A stretch of DNA of 64,000 bases from Bin95 sp965220855. Its GTDB lineage: Bacteria; Pseudomonadota; Alphaproteobacteria; Bin95. Positions 29,758-38,423 of the stretch are shown in pieces. The position numbers and the translations under genes are program-made. The notes below the pieces were generated by a model. That model had not been told where the DNA came from. It did not search any database and saw nothing but the letters and a program-made list of their open reading frames with translations. Position 1 is the stretch's first letter, and each line of letters begins with the position of its first letter. The DNA is taken from positions 806,001 through 870,000 of the forward strand of contig CBDCQY010000001.1 in assembly GCA_965220855.1 (NCBI GenBank), given 5' to 3'.

Positions 29758-31362
29758 ATGGGCGCGAGCGGACAGACGCAGGGGCCGGACCCCGAGGACG
29801 GCGGCGACGCGCGGCTCGCCTATCCGTTCCGCCGGCCGGCGGACCTGGACGGGCGCGAGCGGCATTATCCGGTCTGCGTGGTCGGCGCGGGACCGGTCGG
29901 GCTGGCGGCCGCCATCGACCTCCGGCTGCGGGGCGTGGAGGTGCTGCTGATCGACGAGGACGAGCGGGTCAGCGTCGGCTCGCGCCTCATCTGCGTCGCC
30001 AAGCGCAGCCTGGAGATCCTCGACCGGCTCGGCGTCGGCGAGCCGCTGGCGGCCAAGGGCGTGGTCTGGAACCGGGGCAAGGTGTTCCACGGCGACCGGC
30101 TGGTCTATGCCTTCGACCTCCTGCCGGAGGCCGGCCATCGCTGGCCGGCTTTCATCAACATTCAGCAATATCATGTCGAGCGCATTCTGGTCGATCGGGC
30201 GCTGGCGCTCGGCGTCGATCTGCGCGGCGCCACCCGCCTGGCGGACGCGGAGGAGCGCGAGGGCGGCGTGCATGTGCGGGTGGAGACGCCCGCCGGCGGC
30301 TACGGCTTCACCTGCGACTGGCTGCTGGCCGCCGACGGCGTGCGCTCGACCGTGCGCCGCCGGCTGGACCTGCCCTTTGTCGGACGCTCTTTCCCCGACC
30401 GGTTCCTGATCGCCGATGTCGAGATGCAGGCCGACTTCCCGGCCGAGCGCCGCTTCTGGTTCGACCCGCCCTTCCATGAGGGGCGCTCCGCGCTGCTGCA
30501 CAAGCAGCCGGACAATATCTGGCGCATCGACCTGCAGCTCGGCCCCGACGCCGACCCGGAGGAGGAGACGCGCCCGGAGCGCGTCATTCCGCGCGTGCGC
30601 GCCATGGTGGGGCCGGACAAGCCCTTCCGGCTCGAATGGGTCTCGATCTACAGCTTTCGCTGCCGGCGTCTGGAGCGCTTCCGCGCCGGGCGCATCTTCT
30701 TTCTGGGCGACGCCGCGCATCAGGTCTCGCCTTTCGGCGCGCGCGGCGGCAATGGCGGCGTCCAGGACGCCGACAATCTGGCCTGGAAGCTGGCGGCCGC
30801 CATTCAAGGCGCGGCCGGCCCGGCGCTGCTGGACAGCTACGAGGCGGAGCGCATTCCGGCGGCGGACGAGAACATCCTCAACTCCGCGCGCTCGACCGAC
30901 TTCATGACGCCGGCGCCGGGCGCGGCCGCCGCCTATCGCGACGCCGTGCTGGCGCTGGCGGGCCGGCATGGCTTCGCCCGGCAGTTCGTGAACAGCGGCC
31001 GGCTCTCGACCCCGGCGCTGCTGGACGCATCGCCGCTCTCGACGCCGGACGAGCCGGGCGGCGAGCCTTTCCGGGGACCGATGCGGCCGGGCGCGGCGGC
31101 TGCGGATGCGCCGATGGGGGAGGGCTGGTGGCTGGAGAAGCTGACCGGCGGCTTCGCGCTGCTGCATTTCGGGGCCGGGGCGCGCCATGGCGACCTGCCG
31201 GTGCATGGCGCGCCGGCGGAGGGGCTGCTGGCGGAGCGCTACGATGCCCGGCCCGGCGACAGCTGGCTGTTCCGCCCCGACCAGCATGCGGCGGCGCGCT
31301 GGCGGGGCTTCGACCCGGCGCAGATCGACGCCGCGCTCCGGCGCGCGCAGGGTTGGCCGTGA
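29758..31362 (+). CDS. FAD-dependent aromatic hydroxylase-type monooxygenase, 534 aa
   Basis: A group A flavoprotein monooxygenase of the PheA/TfdB/MhpA type. It has the Rossmann motif VCVVGAGPVGLAAAIDLRLRG (about residues 39-59), the DG motif LLAADGVRSTVRRRLDLPFVG (about 191-211) and the second FAD motif GRIFFLGDAAHQVSPFGARGGNGGVQDADNLAWKLA (about 312-347), followed by a C-terminal thioredoxin-like dimerisation domain. It probably hydroxylates an aromatic acid with NAD(P)H and O2. Start ATG 29758 has AGGAGG upstream. The stop overlaps (GTGA) the DUF2783 gene, a pairing I recall from other alphaproteobacteria. Confidence 0.9.
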   Translation: MGASGQTQGPDPEDGGDARLAYPFRRPADLDGRERHYPVCVVGAGPVGLAAAIDLRLRGVEVLLIDEDERVSVGSRLICVAKRSLEILDRLGVGEPLAAKGVVWNRGKVFHGDRLVYAFDLLPEAGHRWPAFINIQQYHVERILVDRALALGVDLRGATRLADAEEREGGVHVRVETPAGGYGFTCDWLLAADGVRSTVRRRLDLPFVGRSFPDRFLIADVEMQADFPAERRFWFDPPFHEGRSALLHKQPDNIWRIDLQLGPDADPEEETRPERVIPRVRAMVGPDKPFRLEWVSIYSFRCRRLERFRAGRIFFLGDAAHQVSPFGARGGNGGVQDADNLAWKLAAAIQGAAGPALLDSYEAERIPAADENILNSARSTDFMTPAPGAAAAYRDAVLALAGRHGFARQFVNSGRLSTPALLDASPLSTPDEPGGEPFRGPMRPGAAAADAPMGEGWWLEKLTGGFALLHFGAGARHGDLPVHGAPAEGLLAERYDARPGDSWLFRPDQHAAARWRGFDPAQIDAALRRAQGWP

Positions 31363-31553
31363 AGCGCGCCGACGACATTTTCGCGGCGCTGATGGAGGCG
31401 CATCGCGGGCTGGAGGAGGGCGAGAGCCGGCGGCTCGACGCCCGGCTGGTGCTGCTGCTGGCCCATGAGCTGGGCGACGCGGAGCGCGTGCTGGCGCTGA
31501 TCGAGGAAGCGCGCGCCGACGCCGCTACGCCGGACGGTCCCCCTCCAGAATGA
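31359..31553 (+). CDS. DUF2783 small protein, 64 aa
   Basis: A short helical protein (DDIFAALMEAHRGLEEGESRRLDARLVLLLAHELGDAERVLALIEEAR) matching the DUF2783 pattern of acidic/Leu-rich helices with an LGD turn. Its function is unknown. It starts at GTG 31359, four bases inside the upstream monooxygenase gene, so it is translationally coupled and may be a stabilising or accessory subunit of that oxygenase. Its 3' end overlaps the tail of a dioxygenase remnant on the opposite strand. Confidence 0.8.
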   Translation: MKRADDIFAALMEAHRGLEEGESRRLDARLVLLLAHELGDAERVLALIEEARADAATPDGPPPE

Positions 31554-31740
31554 TTCGCCACAACATGCGCGGATGGCGGCGATCGTAGTCGCCATGGGCG
31601 CGGTGCATCGTGGCGCGATTGTCGCACACCACCATGTCCCCCGGCCGCCAGCGGTGGCGATAGACGATGGCGTCCCGGATCGTCCGGTCGAGCAGGTCCT
31701 GCATCAGCGCCGTCGAGCCGACTTCGGCTTTACTCGCGAG
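31525..31740 (-). pseudogene. C-terminal remnant of a TauD/TfdA-type Fe(II)/2-oxoglutarate dioxygenase
   Basis: The minus-strand frame ending at 31525 encodes about 70 residues (ALMQDLLDRTIRDAIVYRHRWRPGDMVVCDNRATMHRAHGDYDRRHPRMLWRIILEGDRP). These match the C-terminal TauD fold, including the distal iron-binding His (MHR) and the 2-oxoglutarate-binding Arg region. The first two thirds of the gene, with the HxD motif, are absent; the frame continues upstream only as non-homologous sequence. It is a deletion remnant, unlikely to encode a working enzyme. Confidence 0.75.
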
Positions 31741-31834
31741 GCGCTGGCGCCGCGCCGGGAGCGCGGGGAGGTTCTGGCGCGGAACGCAAGGTTCGCCAGG
31801 AGCGACATGGCTGCGTCTTCCGGCCCGACGCGGG

Positions 31835-32740
31835 TCAGGGTCCGGTTTCGATCGGCAGGTCGGGGTCCGGGGCCCATTCGCCCATGGAGCCGTCATAGAG
31901 CGTCAGGTCGTCATGGCCGAGCTGGTGCAGCAGGAAGAGGCCGACCGTGGCGGAGATGCCGCCGCCGCAATAGGCGACCACATGGCGGTCCGGGCCGACG
32001 CCGGCTTCCTCATGCAGCCGGCGCGCCTTCTCCAGCGCGACGAAAGCGCCGGTCTCCGGGTCGAGCAGGCGGGCCGCCGGCACATTGACGCTGCCCGGAA
32101 TGCGTCCCGGCCGCCCATAGCGGCTCGGACCCTCGCCCAGATGGAAGGCGGGCGCGAGCGCGTTCACCATCACCGCGCCCTCGTCTTCCAGCCGGTCGAG
32201 CACATGGCGCCGGTCCACGAAGCGGCCGGGCGCCGGGCGGGCGGTGAAGCGCGCCGGCGGCCAGCGCGCCGGCTCCGACGTCACCGGGCGCCCCTCCGCA
32301 CGCCATTTCTCCCAGCCGCCGTCGAGCACGGCCGCGCCCTCGAAGCCGAAGGCGCGCAGCATCCACCAGACGCGGGTCGCCCACATGATGCTGCCGGCGG
32401 AGTAGAGCACCACGCGATGCCCGTCGCCGACGCCGAGCCGGCCCATCGCGTCCGCAAACCGCTCCGGCGAGGGCGCCATGAAGCGCAGCCGCGTGTCGGG
32501 GTCGGAGATTTCCCCCTGGATGTCGAGAAAGGCCGCGCCCGGAATATGCGCCGCGTCATACTCCGCCCGGCCCGGCACGACCCGATAGGGGGCGTCGTCG
32601 CCGGGTTCGGCCGGCTTCAGCCAGGTAGTGCAGTCCAGGATGCGCAACTCCGGCGCGCCGAGCGCTGCCTCGAGCGCGCCGGTCTCGATCAGCGCCCCGG
32701 GCTCGCGCCACTGAGAGAGATCGGTCCGTGTTTCGGCCAT
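31835..32740 (-). CDS. sseA: Thiosulfate/3-mercaptopyruvate sulfurtransferase, 301 aa
   Basis: A tandem rhodanese protein. The N-terminal inactive domain contains HIPGAAFLDIQGEISD and the C-terminal domain carries the catalytic Cys in HVVAYCGGGISATVGLFLLHQLG (about residue 257). The CGGGIS-type loop fits the mercaptopyruvate/thiosulfate group, but the exact donor cannot be assigned. It transfers sulfane sulfur in the cytoplasm. It lies 11 bases downstream of the TTC38-like gene and closes the minus-strand run that begins with soxB. Immediately after its stop is the dioxygenase remnant. Confidence 0.9.
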   Translation of the reverse strand: MAETRTDLSQWREPGALIETGALEAALGAPELRILDCTTWLKPAEPGDDAPYRVVPGRAEYDAAHIPGAAFLDIQGEISDPDTRLRFMAPSPERFADAMGRLGVGDGHRVVLYSAGSIMWATRVWWMLRAFGFEGAAVLDGGWEKWRAEGRPVTSEPARWPPARFTARPAPGRFVDRRHVLDRLEDEGAVMVNALAPAFHLGEGPSRYGRPGRIPGSVNVPAARLLDPETGAFVALEKARRLHEEAGVGPDRHVVAYCGGGISATVGLFLLHQLGHDDLTLYDGSMGEWAPDPDLPIETGP

Positions 32741-32751
32741 CCGTTCGCTCC

Positions 32752-34074
32752 TTACCGTTCCGATCCGGGCAGCGCGCCCCGGCGCATCCAGGCGGGGAGG
32801 GGGCCGGGTTTGAGGGCTTGGCGTTCGGCTAGGAGGGCCTGGAGTTCGCGGGTGCGGCCGGCGTCGCGGGCGGCGGCGATCAGCAGCTGGTGGAAGACGT
32901 CGCGCTGGGCGTGGCTGCCGCCGAGGCGGTAAAGCTCGTAGCGGACCGGCTCCAGCAGCGCGAAGCAGCGCTCCGGGCGGCCCGCGCCGAAGGCCGCGAT
33001 CGCCTCGCAGAGCGGGCGGCCCACCTCGTCATAGACCCGGTCGGCCGTCGCGCCCCCGGCCCGCCCGGCCAGGGCCGCCAGATGCGCCTCGACCCGCTCC
33101 CCCTCGCCCGCCATGGCGAGCGCCGTCATGTAATGGGCGTCGAAGAAGGGGAAGACGCCGTCCGCGAGCCTGCCGGCGGAATGGTCGGCCAGCTCCCGCC
33201 AGCGCCCGCCCGCATCGACGCCCCGGAAATGCAGGCGGAGCAGCATGGAGGCCGCATTGGCGATGTCCAGCACATCGTCGCTGCCGGTGTCGGCCCGGAA
33301 GCGCCCGTCATAGAGCGCGAGCGCGGCGTCCTCCTCGTCGAGCGCCAGATGGAACAGCGCCTGATGCCACCAGAGATGGCCGGCGAAATTGTGGATGCGA
33401 TGCTCCCAGTGCGGCTCGTTCTCGCGGATCCAGGCAATACCCTCCTCGGCCCGGCCCTGCATCTCCATGACATGCGCGACCGCGTGCACCGACCAGGCGT
33501 CGGAGGGGTCGATCGCCACCGCGCGCCGCCCGAACTCCTCCGCGCGGGCATAGTCGCCGACCTCCTCCAGCCCGAAGGCGCGCATGCCGAGCACATAACC
33601 GTAGCCGGGCACGGTCTCGTCCCAGGCCGGCAGCACGCGGGCCACGCTGTCGCGATGCTGGGCGAGCGCGCCATGGTAAAAATGCAGATAATGCGCCAGG
33701 CGGAGCGCCAGAATATCGCGCGGATGGTCGAGCAGAATGTCCTCCAGCCGGGCGACGGCGGCGCGCGTATCGCCGGCCGCCCAGTGGCGGAGCGCCTCGC
33801 CATGGGCGCGCTCGCGGGCCGTGGCCGGCAGCCCGAGCGCGGACTCGGCCGAGGCCGCCGCGCGCGGAACCAGCGCCCCCACCCCCATCAGCAGGAAGAA
33901 ATAGCCCCGGAGCGCCTGGGCGAGCGGCATGTCCCGGTCGGCCTCGAAGGCCTCCTTCAGCAGCCGCCCCGCCTCGCGCCCGAAGGCGAGAAAGTCGTCG
34001 AGCGCGGCGTCGAGCGCCGCCGCCGCCGCATCGCTCGCGGCGGTCACCTCCAGCCCGCGCCTGTCTCGCCTCAT
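32752..34074 (-). CDS. TTC38-family tetratricopeptide-repeat protein, 440 aa
   Basis: A helical-repeat protein with TPR-like units, for example ALRHWAAGDTRAAVARLEDILLDHPRDILALRLAHYLHFYHG and AEEFGRRAVAIDPSDAWSVHAVAHVMEMQGRAEEGIAWI, then the HNFAGHLWWHQALFHLALDEEDAALALYD segment typical of TTC38-like proteins. The family has no settled function. There is no signal peptide. ATG 34074 is preferred because the long upstream extension is shadow sequence. It overlaps the stop of the ureidoglycolate lyase gene by four bases (ATGA), so it belongs to the sox-led operon. Confidence 0.85.
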   Translation of the reverse strand: MRRDRRGLEVTAASDAAAAALDAALDDFLAFGREAGRLLKEAFEADRDMPLAQALRGYFFLLMGVGALVPRAAASAESALGLPATARERAHGEALRHWAAGDTRAAVARLEDILLDHPRDILALRLAHYLHFYHGALAQHRDSVARVLPAWDETVPGYGYVLGMRAFGLEEVGDYARAEEFGRRAVAIDPSDAWSVHAVAHVMEMQGRAEEGIAWIRENEPHWEHRIHNFAGHLWWHQALFHLALDEEDAALALYDGRFRADTGSDDVLDIANAASMLLRLHFRGVDAGGRWRELADHSAGRLADGVFPFFDAHYMTALAMAGEGERVEAHLAALAGRAGGATADRVYDEVGRPLCEAIAAFGAGRPERCFALLEPVRYELYRLGGSHAQRDVFHQLLIAAARDAGRTRELQALLAERQALKPGPLPAWMRRGALPGSER

Positions 34075-34613
34075 CGGCCCGATCCCCCCTTCAGCTCTCG
34101 GCCCGCGCCCGCAGGCAGGCCCGCTATGACGGGGCGGCGGTCGAAGAAATACTCGACCAGATTGTCGCCCGGCCCGCCCCGGTCCACCACCAGAAAATCG
34201 CTCTCCCGCCCGAGCGCGATCAGCGGATGATGCCACACGCCCGGCGCATAGTTGACGCCCTGGCGGCCGTCGGTGAGGAAGACCCGCACCTCCTCCGGCG
34301 CCGGCGCCTCGCCCGGCGGCGCGACCGCGACCAGGAAGGGCGCCGGGACGAGCGGCATGAAGGCCTGCGAGCCGAGCGGATGCTTCTCCATCAGGGCGAG
34401 CGCGAGCGGCAGGGCCAGCGGCCGGGCGCGAAAGATGTTGATGAGCGCATGGCCGCCGCCCGCCGCCACATCCACCCGGGCGAGATCGTGGAAGCGGGTG
34501 GCGTTGCCGTCATTGATGGCGAAATGCTCCGCGCCCCCGGTCTCGATCACATCGCCGAAGGGCGCGAAGGCGTCGCGGCTGAGCGCCTCGACCGTCAGCT
34601 GCAATCCGTCCAC
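34071..34613 (-). CDS. allA: Ureidoglycolate lyase, 180 aa
   Basis: A cupin-fold AllA-family enzyme, which splits ureidoglycolate into glyoxylate and urea in purine/allantoin breakdown. Recognisable segments are LTVEALSRDAFAPFGDVIE at the N-terminus, FRARPLALPLALALMEKHPLGSQAFMPL (about residues 57-84), GVNYAPGVWHHPLIAL with the conserved His pair (about 127-142), and DFLVVDRGGPGDNLVEYFFD. The start is GTG 34613, preceded by GGGGAGGG. It lies 20 bases after soxG and overlaps the TTC38-like gene. Sarcosine oxidase and allantoin degradation in one operon suggest joint use of creatinine/purine-type nitrogen, which is an inference. Confidence 0.88.
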   Translation of the reverse strand: MDGLQLTVEALSRDAFAPFGDVIETGGAEHFAINDGNATRFHDLARVDVAAGGGHALINIFRARPLALPLALALMEKHPLGSQAFMPLVPAPFLVAVAPPGEAPAPEEVRVFLTDGRQGVNYAPGVWHHPLIALGRESDFLVVDRGGPGDNLVEYFFDRRPVIAGLPAGAGRELKGGSGR

Positions 34614-34633
34614 GACTTCCCTCCCCTTCGCCT

Positions 34634-35239
34634 TCAGAGCGCGATCGCGGCGTCGAATTCGCGCCCGGCGGCCTCCAGCCACTCCCAGAAGGAGCGGGCG
34701 TAGCTGCGCGGCGCATGCAGCTCGAAGGCGTCCGGCGCGGTGCGCCGGACCAGCACGACCGCATTGCCGAGGCGAGTTCGCGCCGCGCGGCCCACCGGGA
34801 AGGCGGCCTCGTCGAGATCGAGCCCGGCGCCGACCGCCAGCAGGTCCGCCGCGCGCTCGCCGGCGACGGTGACGGCGACGCTCGCCGAGGAAAGCTCGAC
34901 CAGCGCGCCCGGTCCCTCGGCCAACGCCTGCCAGAGGCGGCGGCCGAGGCCGCCCTCGTCCTCCGGCCCGGCGAGCGCGCGCCATTCGTCGGGGCCGAGG
35001 CGCATCAGCAGCGCGCCGTCCGGACCGGTCGCGACCTCGCCGGGTTCGAGCGGAAGCGCCGCGCCGAATGCGGCCGCGACGGCCTCGGAAAAGGCCGCAT
35101 CCTCCGCCGGGCCGCGCAGCGCGAAGCTCGCCCGCGCCGGCCCCTCGCCCAGCAGCACGCCGCCCGCCCCGCCGGCGCGCGCGCCGAGGTCCAGGCCCGC
35201 GAGCGGACTACGATACGCATCCTGAACGGCGTCAGCCAC
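34634..35239 (-). CDS. soxG: Sarcosine oxidase gamma subunit, 201 aa
   Basis: The gamma subunit of heterotetrameric sarcosine oxidase, a GcvT-like small fold. The pattern LMRLGPDEWRALAGPEDEGGLGRRL, the central VELSSASVAVTVAGERAADLLAVGAGLDLD and the ending YARSFWEWLEAAGREFD are characteristic. It contacts the alpha/beta core of the enzyme and has no catalytic cofactor of its own. The start is GTG 35239, overlapping the end of soxA by eight bases. The gene order soxB-soxD-soxA-soxG is the standard one. Confidence 0.9.
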   Translation of the reverse strand: MADAVQDAYRSPLAGLDLGARAGGAGGVLLGEGPARASFALRGPAEDAAFSEAVAAAFGAALPLEPGEVATGPDGALLMRLGPDEWRALAGPEDEGGLGRRLWQALAEGPGALVELSSASVAVTVAGERAADLLAVGAGLDLDEAAFPVGRAARTRLGNAVVLVRRTAPDAFELHAPRSYARSFWEWLEAAGREFDAAIAL

Positions 35240-38156
35240 GAAGGCGCCTCCCCTCGGGATCGTAGAAGACCGGCTGGACGATCTCCGCCTCCAGCGAGAG
35301 GCCCGCGAGCGGCGAGACGATATGCGCCGTCTGGCCGAGCCGCGCGCGTCCGTCCGCCACCAGGGCGAGCGCGATGGCGCGCCCGAGCGTCGGGCTGTAG
35401 CAGAAGGAGGTGACATGCCCGAGCGGCGGGGCGACGCCCATGCCCGCCTCCGCCATCACCTGCGCGCCGGGCGGGATGCGCCCTTCGGGGTCGCGGACCG
35501 CGAGGCCGACCAGCTGCTGGCGCCCCGGCTCGCGGAGCGCGGGCAGCGCGAGCGAACGCTTGCCGACGCCGCGCGGCTCGCCGCCGACCAGGCCGCCGAG
35601 GCCCAGATCGTCCGGCGCCGTCACGCCGTCCGCCTCGGCATGGGTGACATGCCCCTTCTCGATGCGCATCGCGCCCATGGCCTCCGTGCCATAGGGCGTG
35701 AGGCTGCTTTCGCGCCCGAGCTCCAGCAGACGGGTCCAGAGCGCGAGGCCGAGATCGGCCGGCGCGGCCACCTCGTAGGAGAGTTCGCCCGAATAGCTCA
35801 TGCGGAAGACGCGCGCCGGCAGCTCCGCCACTTCCGCCTCGCGCACCGACATCATCGGGAAGGCGGCGTCGGAAAGGTCGAGGTCGGGCGCGGCGCGGGC
35901 GAGCAGCCCGCGCGCCTCCGGCCCGGAGAGCGCGAGCGCGAACCACTGCTCGGTCACATCGCTCGCATAGACCCTGAGTTCCGGCCAGACGGTCTGCAGC
36001 AGAAACTCCATATGCGCCAGCACCGCGCCCTGCCCGGCGGTGGTCGTCGTCAGATAGAAATGCCGCTCGCCGAGGCGCATGACGACGCCATCGTCGAAGA
36101 CGCGCCCGTCCTCGCGCAGCATCAGCCCGTAGCGCCCGCGCCCGACCTTGAGGCCCGACATCGGCCTGGCGTAGAGCAGGTCGAGAAAGGCGGCGGCGTC
36201 CGGCCCCTGCAGGTCGATCTTGCCGAGCGTGCCGACATCGACCATGCCGACCCCGGCGCGGGTCTCGGAGACCTCCGCCGCGATCGTCTCCGCCTCGTCC
36301 AGGCCCTCGCGCGGATAGTAGCGCGGCCGACGCCAGTGGCCGGCGGCGGTGAAGGGCGCGCCATGGGCTTCGTGCCAGTCGTCGGCGGCGGTGCGGCGAA
36401 GCGCGTCCCGCCCCTCGCCGATCAGGCCCGCGCCCATGGCGGCGATCGGCACCGGGGTGTAGGGCGGGCGGAAGGTGGTGGTCCCCGTCTCGGCGATGGA
36501 CCGGCCGAGCTCTCCGGCGAGCAGCGCGAGGCCCGCCAGGTTGGAGGTCCTGCCCTGGTCGGTGCCCATGCCGAGCGCGGTGTAGCGCTTCAGATGCTCC
36601 ACCGAGCGATAGCCCTCGCGCGCCGCCAGCGCCACATCCTCGGCCGTTACGTCATATTGCAGATCGACGAAGCATTTGCCGGCGGTCATGTCCCAGACGG
36701 CCGGCGCGTCGGCCCGGTTGCGGTCGGGCGAGCGCGGCGCCGGCCCCGCCGGCCGGTCCCGGCCCGCGCCCGCCGCCGCGGCCAGGCCCGCCGCCCAGCC
36801 CTCCGCCAGGCAGCCGTCGAGGTCGAAGCGCCCGGCGGCCGCTCCGGCGCTGCGATTGGCGCCGCCCGGCCGGTCCGGCAGCATCAGGCCGCGCGCCTCG
36901 TCGAAGCGCAGCTCGCCGCGCGCCTGGGCGTGCAGATGCACCGCCGGACTCCAGCCGCCGGAAACCGCCAGCAGATCGCAGGCGACGCGCTCGCCGCCGG
37001 CGAGCTCCACCGCGCGCACCCGCCGCCCGCCAAGCGCGCGCCGCACCGTCGCGCCCGGCCGGCAAGGCAGGTCCGGGGCCTCCCGGCCGCCGCGCGCGTC
37101 GGCGACGACGGCGATGGCGGCCCCGGCCGCGCGCAGCAGCCGGGCGCTTTGCCAGATCGCATCGTTATTGCCGGCGAGCGCGACGCGCCGGCCGGCCAGC
37201 ACGCCATGGGCGTGGGCGTAGGCGGCGGCGGCCGAAGCCGACATGACGCCCGGCCGGTCGTTGCCGGCGAACAGCAGCGGGCGCTCATGCGCGCCGGTCG
37301 CCAGCACGACCTCGCGGGCGCGCACGAACCACAGCCGCATCTCGGGCGCGCCGGGCGGGGCGTCCTCGCCGGCGCGCTCCGCGACGGTGAGCAGATTGTG
37401 GTCGTAATAGCCGGCGACGGTCGCGCCCGGCAGCAGGCGCACGCCGGGCATGGCCTCGAGCTCCGCCAGCGCGCCGGCGATCCAGGCCAGCCCGTCGCCC
37501 TCCTCGATCTCGCCGGGCGCGCGGACCAGATCGCCGCCGAATTGCCGGTTCTCGTCGGCCAGCAGCACGCGCGCCCCGGCGCGCGCGGCCGCCAGCGCCG
37601 CCGCCACCCCGGCCGGGCCGCCGCCCGCCACCAGCACATCGACATGGATGCGCCGCTTGGCGTAGTGCGCGTCGTCGGCCGCCTCGGGGGCCGGCCCGAA
37701 GCCCGCCATGCGCCGGATCGCCGGCTCGTAGAGGCGCCGCCACCAGCGGGCCGGGCGCATGAAGGTCTTGTAGTAGAAGCCCGGCGGCAGCAGGCCGGAG
37801 GCGAGGCCGACCAGGCTGCCGAGATCGCGCTCGACCGACGGCCAGGCGTTCTGGCCGAAGGCTTCGAGCCCGTCGCGGAGCGGGACCTCGGTCGCGCGGA
37901 GATTGGCGCGGGCCTCGGCGCGCGCGCCCACCGTCACCAGCGCGTTCGGCTCCTCCGCGCCGAAGCCCCAGACGCCGCGCGGGCGGTGATATTTGGAGCT
38001 GCGCGCGACGATGCGCACGCCGGCGGCGAGCAGCGCCGAGGCCAGGCTGTCGCCGGCGAAGCCCTCGAGGCGATGGCCGTCGAAGTCGAAGCGGAGCGGC
38101 TGCGACCGGTCGATCAGATGGCCGCCCTCGGCGGCGCGGAAGGGCTGGCGCCTCAT
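35232..38156 (-). CDS. soxA: Sarcosine oxidase alpha subunit, 974 aa
   Basis: The large subunit of the tetrameric enzyme that oxidises sarcosine to glycine, passing the methyl group to tetrahydrofolate. The N-terminal ferredoxin-like domain contains LEGFAGDSLASALLAAGVRIVARSSKYHRPRG. The NAD-binding Rossmann motif is VDVLVAGGGPAGVAAALAAARAGARVLLADE (about residues 174-204). The C-terminal half is an aminomethyltransferase (GcvT) fold that binds folate, with GMVDVGTLGKIDLQGPDAAAFLDLLYARPM. It overlaps soxD by four bases (ATGA). The longer upstream frame is the shadow of soxD. Confidence 0.96.
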   Translation of the reverse strand: MRRQPFRAAEGGHLIDRSQPLRFDFDGHRLEGFAGDSLASALLAAGVRIVARSSKYHRPRGVWGFGAEEPNALVTVGARAEARANLRATEVPLRDGLEAFGQNAWPSVERDLGSLVGLASGLLPPGFYYKTFMRPARWWRRLYEPAIRRMAGFGPAPEAADDAHYAKRRIHVDVLVAGGGPAGVAAALAAARAGARVLLADENRQFGGDLVRAPGEIEEGDGLAWIAGALAELEAMPGVRLLPGATVAGYYDHNLLTVAERAGEDAPPGAPEMRLWFVRAREVVLATGAHERPLLFAGNDRPGVMSASAAAAYAHAHGVLAGRRVALAGNNDAIWQSARLLRAAGAAIAVVADARGGREAPDLPCRPGATVRRALGGRRVRAVELAGGERVACDLLAVSGGWSPAVHLHAQARGELRFDEARGLMLPDRPGGANRSAGAAAGRFDLDGCLAEGWAAGLAAAAGAGRDRPAGPAPRSPDRNRADAPAVWDMTAGKCFVDLQYDVTAEDVALAAREGYRSVEHLKRYTALGMGTDQGRTSNLAGLALLAGELGRSIAETGTTTFRPPYTPVPIAAMGAGLIGEGRDALRRTAADDWHEAHGAPFTAAGHWRRPRYYPREGLDEAETIAAEVSETRAGVGMVDVGTLGKIDLQGPDAAAFLDLLYARPMSGLKVGRGRYGLMLREDGRVFDDGVVMRLGERHFYLTTTTAGQGAVLAHMEFLLQTVWPELRVYASDVTEQWFALALSGPEARGLLARAAPDLDLSDAAFPMMSVREAEVAELPARVFRMSYSGELSYEVAAPADLGLALWTRLLELGRESSLTPYGTEAMGAMRIEKGHVTHAEADGVTAPDDLGLGGLVGGEPRGVGKRSLALPALREPGRQQLVGLAVRDPEGRIPPGAQVMAEAGMGVAPPLGHVTSFCYSPTLGRAIALALVADGRARLGQTAHIVSPLAGLSLEAEIVQPVFYDPEGRRLRG

Positions 38157-38413
38157 GGCCGGGCGAGCCGCACGCTGGCGATCTCGTGGCTGGCCGTGTC
38201 GCGCTCGACCCTGAGCCAGCGCCCGCAGCCCGCGCGATGGAGCCAGAGCTCGGCATGCGCGCCGCGCGGATTGTCGCGGAAATAGAGATAGTCGGTCCAC
38301 TCGCGATCGCTGGCGGCGGCAGGGTCGGCCGGGCGCGCGACGGTGGCGTCGCCGCCATAGACGAACTCGGTCTCGTCGCGCGGACCGCAGAAGGGGCAGG
38401 GGATCAGAAGCAC
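38153..38413 (-). CDS. soxD: Sarcosine oxidase delta subunit, 86 aa
   Basis: The small zinc subunit of sarcosine oxidase. All four expected zinc ligands are present at the expected positions: Cys6 and Cys9 in CPFCG, and His59 and Cys63 in LHRAGCGRW. It starts at GTG 38413 (VLLIPCPFCG), ten bases after the soxB stop, and overlaps soxA by four bases. The central YFRDNPRGAHAELWLH is a family signature. Confidence 0.95.
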   Translation of the reverse strand: MLLIPCPFCGPRDETEFVYGGDATVARPADPAAASDREWTDYLYFRDNPRGAHAELWLHRAGCGRWLRVERDTASHEIASVRLARP

Positions 38414-38423
38414 CGGCCGGGCC

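Noticed and set aside
35322..38285. 987-residue plus-strand open frame opposite soxA
   Set aside because: Low-complexity Arg/Ala/Gly translation typical of an antisense shadow; soxA on the minus strand carries clear domains.
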